The position numbers and the translations under genes are program-made. This document shows positions 4,624-8,240 of a stretch of 8,240 nucleotides of DNA, one piece after another (position 1 is the stretch's first letter; every line of letters begins with the position of its first letter). The stretch spans positions 1 through 8,240 of the forward strand of contig JAAYJJ010000162.1 of NCBI GenBank assembly GCA_012522985.1. The letters run 5' to 3'. The notes under the pieces were generated by a model. The model saw only the letters and a program-made list of their open reading frames with translations. It made no database searches and had not been told where the DNA came from. This DNA comes from Aliarcobacter butzleri. Lineage in GTDB: Bacteria > Campylobacterota > Campylobacteria > Campylobacterales > Arcobacteraceae.

Positions 4624-7082
4624 TAAAAGTAGCATTAGCTGGGCAACCAAACAGTGGAAAATCTACGATATTTAACCTCTTAAGTGGGGTATATCAACAT
4701 ATTGCAAACTACCCAGGGGTAACTGTAGATAAAAAATCAGCTTTTTTAGAGCATAAAGAGCACTCTTTAGAGATAGTAGATCTCCCAGGAACTTACTCTT
4801 TTAGCTCATATTCATTAGAAGAAAGAGTAGCTAAAGAGTTTATTATAGATGAAAAACCAGATATTGTAGTAAATATTGTAGATGCATCAAATATAAAAAG
4901 AAGTATGTATCTTACATTTAGTTTACTTGAAGCTGGAATTCCTGTAGTTGTAGTACTAAATATGATGGATATAGCAGCTGATTATGGGCTTGAAATAGAT
5001 AGTAAAAAGATCTCTGATATGCTTGGAGTAAAAGTTGTAACTACAAGTGGTTCAAAAGGGGAGGGCAAAGAGAAGATTTTAGATGCTATTGTTGAAACAT
5101 ATAATAAAAGTTCACAATATCGTGCTTTTGAGATTAACTATGAAGAACTAGAGCCATCAATCCAGATAGTAGAAGAAAAAATTTCATATGATACAGCTCC
5201 TCTTACAAAAAGATGGTATGCTATAAAAGCACTAGAACAAGATAGTCAAGTCATAGAGAAAATCAAAAGTGAAGATAGTAGCTTTGATGAGGTAATCATA
5301 AAAGACCAAGAAGAGTTTTTTCATTCAACTTATGATAAAGATATCAATCAGTTTTTGGCAACTTTTAGGTATGACTCAGCTGATATTATATTTCACAAAT
5401 GTGTAGTAGAGCATAAAAAAGGTGAGATTAGTACAAGTCAAAAGATAGATAAAATAGTTTTAAATAAGTTTTTAGCATTTCCTATTTTGGCTCTTATTAT
5501 GTTTGCTTTTTATCAGTTAGCAATAGTAGGTGGATATAAAATAACGGATTATACTTGGCCTATTTTGGCTGCTTTTAAAAATATGGTTATATCTGTTATG
5601 CCTGAGGCTGATATGGCAACTATTCCTATGATAAGTGATTTTGCTATATGGATGGTAAATAGTGTTAATGCACTTTTAAACTATATACCTATATTTTTTA
5701 TACTTTTTGCTTTGATAGCTATTATGGAAGATAGTGGATATATGCCTAGAATTGCCTTTTTGCTTGATAGAGTCTTTAGAAAGTTTGGACTTCATGGACA
5801 ATCAACTCTACCGCTTATTTTAGGTGGGGCTTTTACAGGTGGATGTGCAGTTCCAGGGATTATGGCTACAAAGGGTATAGCTGATGAAAGAGCTAGAATG
5901 GCTACAATTTTAGCAGTTCCTTATATGAATTGTTTGGCAAAAGTACCATTTTATACACTTCTTTTAGGAGCATTTTTTGTATCTGAGATGGGAATTATGA
6001 TGTTTATGGTTTCAACTGTAACTCTTTTTATAGCTTTGATTGTAGCAAAGGTTTTAACAAGTACAGTTTTGGTAAATAGGCAAACTACACCATTTATGAT
6101 GGAGTTACCAACATATCATATTCCTACACTAAAAGGTGTATTAATAACTGCTTGGCAAAGAGTTTGGATCTATATTAAAAAAGTTGTAACTATAGTTATG
6201 GCGGTTGCTGTTGTACTTTTTGTAATGCTAGAGTTTCCAGGGGTTGATAGCAAAGTCCAAGAACAAATAGCACAAGAAGAGCAAAAAGCATTAGTATCTT
6301 TTGATAAAAGTGTTTCAAAAACCTCTTTTTATAGTGATATAGATAGTAGAGATAAAGTTTCATCACTTTTAAATTTTTATGATCTTTATAGAGCAAAAAG
6401 AATGAATTCTAGCACAAGTGAAGCAGTAGCAAAACTTGATAGTGAGTTTGAGGCAAAAAATTCTATTTTCTTTGAGATAATAAGAGGTGATAGCAAAGAT
6501 GCAAAGGCTATCAATAAGGCTTTAAGAAATCTCTCAAAAGATAGAAATAGACTTCTTAGACAAATAAAAGAGGAAAAAATCTCAAACTCTCTTTTAGGAA
6601 GTGTAGGTAAGGCTGTTGAGAGTGTTACTCAGTATGCAGGGTTTGACTGGAAGATAAATATAGCATTTTTAAGCTCATTTGCAGCTAGAGAATCAGCTGT
6701 AGCAACTCTTGGAAGTATATATGAAAACAATAAAGCAGATAATCTAAGAGCAGAAGAGGCTATGGCACAAAATAGTGGATATACACCTATTCATGCTGTT
6801 ATTATGATTATATTTATGATCTTAACTCCACCTTGTATTGCTAGTATGATAGTTATCAAACTTCAAACTGGTAAATATAGATGGATGGTATTTGCTATTA
6901 TGTTTCCTATTACTGTAGGGCTTGGGCTTAGTATATTGCTATTTAATCTAGCAAATAGTTATGCTTGGAGTGGCTTGGAAACTATGATATATTTTTATAT
7001 CTCTATGGCACTTACAGCTATAACACTTGGCTTTTTGCCAAATAAGTCTATTAACTGGAAAGGTGGCTTTGCCACTAAATAA
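4620..7082 (+). CDS. feoB: FeoB Fe(II) transporter
   Basis: Inner-membrane ferrous iron transporter with an N-terminal G protein, 820 residues (Escherichia coli FeoB is 773). The G domain has G1 GQPNSGKS (8-15), G2 threonine T35 in YPGVTVDKK, G3 DLPG (54-57), G4 NMMD (114-117, the usual FeoB form) and a G5-like TTSGSKG (141-147), followed by a helical GDI region (about 165-270). The membrane part starts near 285. It includes the first gate motif GGAFTGGCAVPG with C409, the second VPYMNCLAKVPFY with C438, and AARESAVATLG (688-698), then three C-terminal helices (about 720-808). Between a helix ending near 540 and the next near 675 is a charged loop of about 130 residues, clearly longer than in enterobacterial FeoB. 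There is no feoC. It is translationally coupled to feoA and 28 bases ahead of the next gene. Confidence 0.97.
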   Translation: MIKVALAGQPNSGKSTIFNLLSGVYQHIANYPGVTVDKKSAFLEHKEHSLEIVDLPGTYSFSSYSLEERVAKEFIIDEKPDIVVNIVDASNIKRSMYLTFSLLEAGIPVVVVLNMMDIAADYGLEIDSKKISDMLGVKVVTTSGSKGEGKEKILDAIVETYNKSSQYRAFEINYEELEPSIQIVEEKISYDTAPLTKRWYAIKALEQDSQVIEKIKSEDSSFDEVIIKDQEEFFHSTYDKDINQFLATFRYDSADIIFHKCVVEHKKGEISTSQKIDKIVLNKFLAFPILALIMFAFYQLAIVGGYKITDYTWPILAAFKNMVISVMPEADMATIPMISDFAIWMVNSVNALLNYIPIFFILFALIAIMEDSGYMPRIAFLLDRVFRKFGLHGQSTLPLILGGAFTGGCAVPGIMATKGIADERARMATILAVPYMNCLAKVPFYTLLLGAFFVSEMGIMMFMVSTVTLFIALIVAKVLTSTVLVNRQTTPFMMELPTYHIPTLKGVLITAWQRVWIYIKKVVTIVMAVAVVLFVMLEFPGVDSKVQEQIAQEEQKALVSFDKSVSKTSFYSDIDSRDKVSSLLNFYDLYRAKRMNSSTSEAVAKLDSEFEAKNSIFFEIIRGDSKDAKAINKALRNLSKDRNRLLRQIKEEKISNSLLGSVGKAVESVTQYAGFDWKINIAFLSSFAARESAVATLGSIYENNKADNLRAEEAMAQNSGYTPIHAVIMIIFMILTPPCIASMIVIKLQTGKYRWMVFAIMFPITVGLGLSILLFNLANSYAWSGLETMIYFYISMALTAITLGFLPNKSINWKGGFATK

Positions 7083-7110
7083 AATATTAATTTAAGAAAA
7101 AGGATTAAAA

Positions 7111-7413
7111 ATGAGTAAAAAAATATTTTTTACATTGGGTTTGTTAAGTAGTTTTGCTTTTGGGCATACAGCTTTAATGTCTTGCTTTGACAATGGTGAT
7201 GGAAGCGTTACTTGCGAGGGTGGCTTTAGTGATGGAAGTAGTGCAAGTGGTACTAACTTTAGGGTAGAGCAAGGTGGCAACACTATTATAGAGGGTAGAT
7301 TTGATGAAGATAGTGAGTTTACTTTTGATAAGCCAGATGGTGGATATATTGCTATCTTTGATGCAGGTGAGGGGCATCAAGTAAAAGTAGATAGCAAAAA
7401 TATAGTAGAATAA
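7111..7413 (+). CDS. Small exported NikL-like protein of the feo operon
   Basis: A 100-residue protein with a clear signal peptide: MSKK, a hydrophobic core, and an A-F-G cleavage site at 16-18. The mature chain would begin with histidine (H19), followed by a short segment with two cysteines (C25, C35) and FSDGSSASG (39-47). The rest follows the carboxypeptidase-regulatory/NikL beta-sandwich pattern: EGRFDEDSEFTFDKP (61-75) and YIAIFDAGEGHQVKV (79-93). NikL-type proteins are accessory parts of nickel/cobalt uptake systems, so a periplasmic metal-handling role next to FeoB is plausible; which metal is unknown. The ATG has AAGGA (7100-7104) 6 bases upstream. Spacing to feoB is 28 bases and to the DUF4198 gene 23, so all four genes probably share one Fur-controlled transcript. 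The resemblance is by pattern only. Confidence 0.72.
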   Translation: MSKKIFFTLGLLSSFAFGHTALMSCFDNGDGSVTCEGGFSDGSSASGTNFRVEQGGNTIIEGRFDEDSEFTFDKPDGGYIAIFDAGEGHQVKVDSKNIVE

Positions 7414-7436
7414 TTATAAAACAAAGGGGAGATTTT

Positions 7437-8234
7437 ATGAAAAAATTAGTTTTAAGTTCAGCAGTAGCACTAGCTCTTGCAACAAGTAGTGCTTTTGCAC
7501 ATTTTCAGATGGTTTATACACCATAAAGTGCTGTGGATAAAGGCGGTAAAATAGTATTAAAGCATGTTTTTACTCATCCATTTGCTGATGAGCATACTAT
7601 GGATATGGCTGGAGTAGAAGAGTTTTATGTGATCCATAAAGAAGAAAAAACAGATCTTTTAAGTACTCTAAAACCTATCACATTTAAAGGTAGCCAAAAT
7701 AGTGGAAAAGCTTATGAGAGTGAGTACAATGCAAGAAAAATGGGAGATCATCTTTTTGTTATGACTCCAATACCTTATTTTGAAGCAAATGAAGATGCAT
7801 ATATCCAACAAATTACAAAAATGGTTGTAAATGTTGCAGGACTTCCAACAGATTGGGATGCAGAGCTTGGACTAAAAGCTGAGATAGTACCACTTACAAA
7901 ACCATACTCTATATGGACTGGTGGGACATTTACAGGTGTTGTTAAAAGCAATGGGCAACCAGTACCATATGCAGAAATAGAAGTAGAGTATCTAAATCAT
8001 GATGTAGATATGAAAACTAACTCTACATCAAAAGCAGGTAAAGTGGAAGCTCCACAAGACTCTTTTGTAACTATTGGTATAAAAGCAAACAAAGATGGTG
8101 AGTTTACATTTGGTATTCCAAAAGCTGGATGGTGGGGATTTGCTGCTCTTGGTGTAGGACCAGATGAAGAGTTTGAAGGCAAAGAACTAAGCCAAGATGC
8201 TGTTATTTGGATACAAGCTACAGATATGAAATAA
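7437..8234 (+). pseudogene. DUF4198 (CbiK/NikK-like) periplasmic protein gene with in-frame TAA at codon 30
   Basis: From the ATG at 7437 (AAGGGGAG at 7424-7431 is a strong ribosome binding site) the frame encodes a signal peptide ending A-F-A (19-21) and a mature start HFQMVYTP (22-29). TAA follows at 7524-7526. The same frame then continues open to 8234 with a complete DUF4198 body: a histidine/methionine-rich stretch (H43, H47, H53, M55, M57), QQITKMVVNVAGLPTDW, WTGGTFTGVV, EIEVEYLN and the terminal KAGWWGFAALGVGP and QDAVIW blocks. DUF4198/COG5266 proteins are periplasmic components linked to nickel, cobalt or other metal uptake. A single base change (for example GAA to TAA) explains the stop. 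A GTG at 7533 could restart translation but has no good binding site and would give a 233-residue product without a signal peptide. I call it a nonsense-interrupted gene; sequence error is the main alternative. Confidence 0.8.
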
Positions 8235-8240
8235 TCTTTT

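Noticed and set aside
6196..6396. Minus-strand open frame inside feoB
   Set aside because: Shadow of feoB coding sequence, low complexity, without a ribosome binding site.
7092..7380. Two minus-strand open frames opposite the small exported protein
   Set aside because: Antisense to a gene with a good ribosome binding site, signal peptide and family pattern; their translations are not protein-like.
7524..7526. TAA recoded as a sense codon
   Set aside because: Several other genes here (the DUF134 gene, rnhB, abiEii, feoB, the small exported protein) end at TAA in the expected places, and no special context for recoding is evident.
7533..8234. Separate 233-residue gene starting at GTG 7533
   Set aside because: It has no suitable ribosome binding site and no signal peptide, while the true start and signal peptide lie in the same frame upstream at 7437, split off only by the TAA at 7524.
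1..8240. CRISPR arrays, tRNA or rRNA genes, transposases or integrases
   Set aside because: No spaced repeat series, cloverleaf-like sequence or recombinase motif was found by reading both strands; only the one direct repeat pair stands out.

Overview
The window is AT-rich. It carries a DUF134/NifX-type regulator, rnhB, AbiE toxin-antitoxin genes and a feoAB operon followed by small periplasmic metal-binding proteins. Gene style (short spacers, TTG starts, extended -10 boxes, poor -35 boxes) and protein sequences point to a free-living Campylobacterota (Epsilonproteobacteria), something like Sulfurimonas, Sulfurovum or Arcobacter. The genus is an inference; no rRNA gene or other marker is present to settle it.

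Layout. At 61-642 (+) is a DUF134 + NifX-like protein with its own promoter. It converges on rnhB (653-1231, -), encoding RNase HII. At 1388-3068 (-) lies a two-gene type IV toxin-antitoxin/abortive-infection cassette, abiEi (antitoxin/regulator) then abiEii (nucleotidyltransferase toxin), with overlapping genes. Upstream of that, also on the minus strand, is a P-loop ATPase with a winged helix and a C-terminal domain resembling DUF4143 proteins (3183-4253). A divergent control region with two strong Fur boxes (4312-4326 and 4364-4378) leads into feoA (true start 4399), feoB (4-base overlap), a 100-residue exported protein resembling the NikL/carboxypeptidase-regulatory fold (7111-7413), and a DUF4198 (CbiK/NikK-like) periplasmic protein gene (7437-8234). 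The last gene has an in-frame TAA at codon 30, immediately after the signal peptide.

Two observations stand out. First, the last seven codons and stop of the ATPase gene are present twice: once at the gene's own end (3180-3206) and once, exact over 27 bp, just beyond the abiEii stop (1351-1377). The abiE pair is therefore bracketed by direct repeats, as if the cassette had been inserted at the 3' end of the ATPase gene while restoring that end. No integrase or transposase lies between the repeats. Second, the DUF4198 gene is intact in frame and has a strong ribosome binding site, but a single nonsense codon separates its signal peptide from the rest, so it is either a very recent pseudogene or a sequence error.

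How the parts work together. Fur with iron would shut off feoA-feoB and the two downstream periplasmic genes, so the operon reads as an Fe(II) uptake unit: FeoB is the inner-membrane channel/GTPase, FeoA its small partner, and the two exported proteins are candidate periplasmic metal-handling factors. The abiE cassette is an independent accessory defence module sitting between two housekeeping-type genes. No RNA gene, CRISPR array or insertion sequence was seen, and no gene-free stretch exceeds 300 bases.
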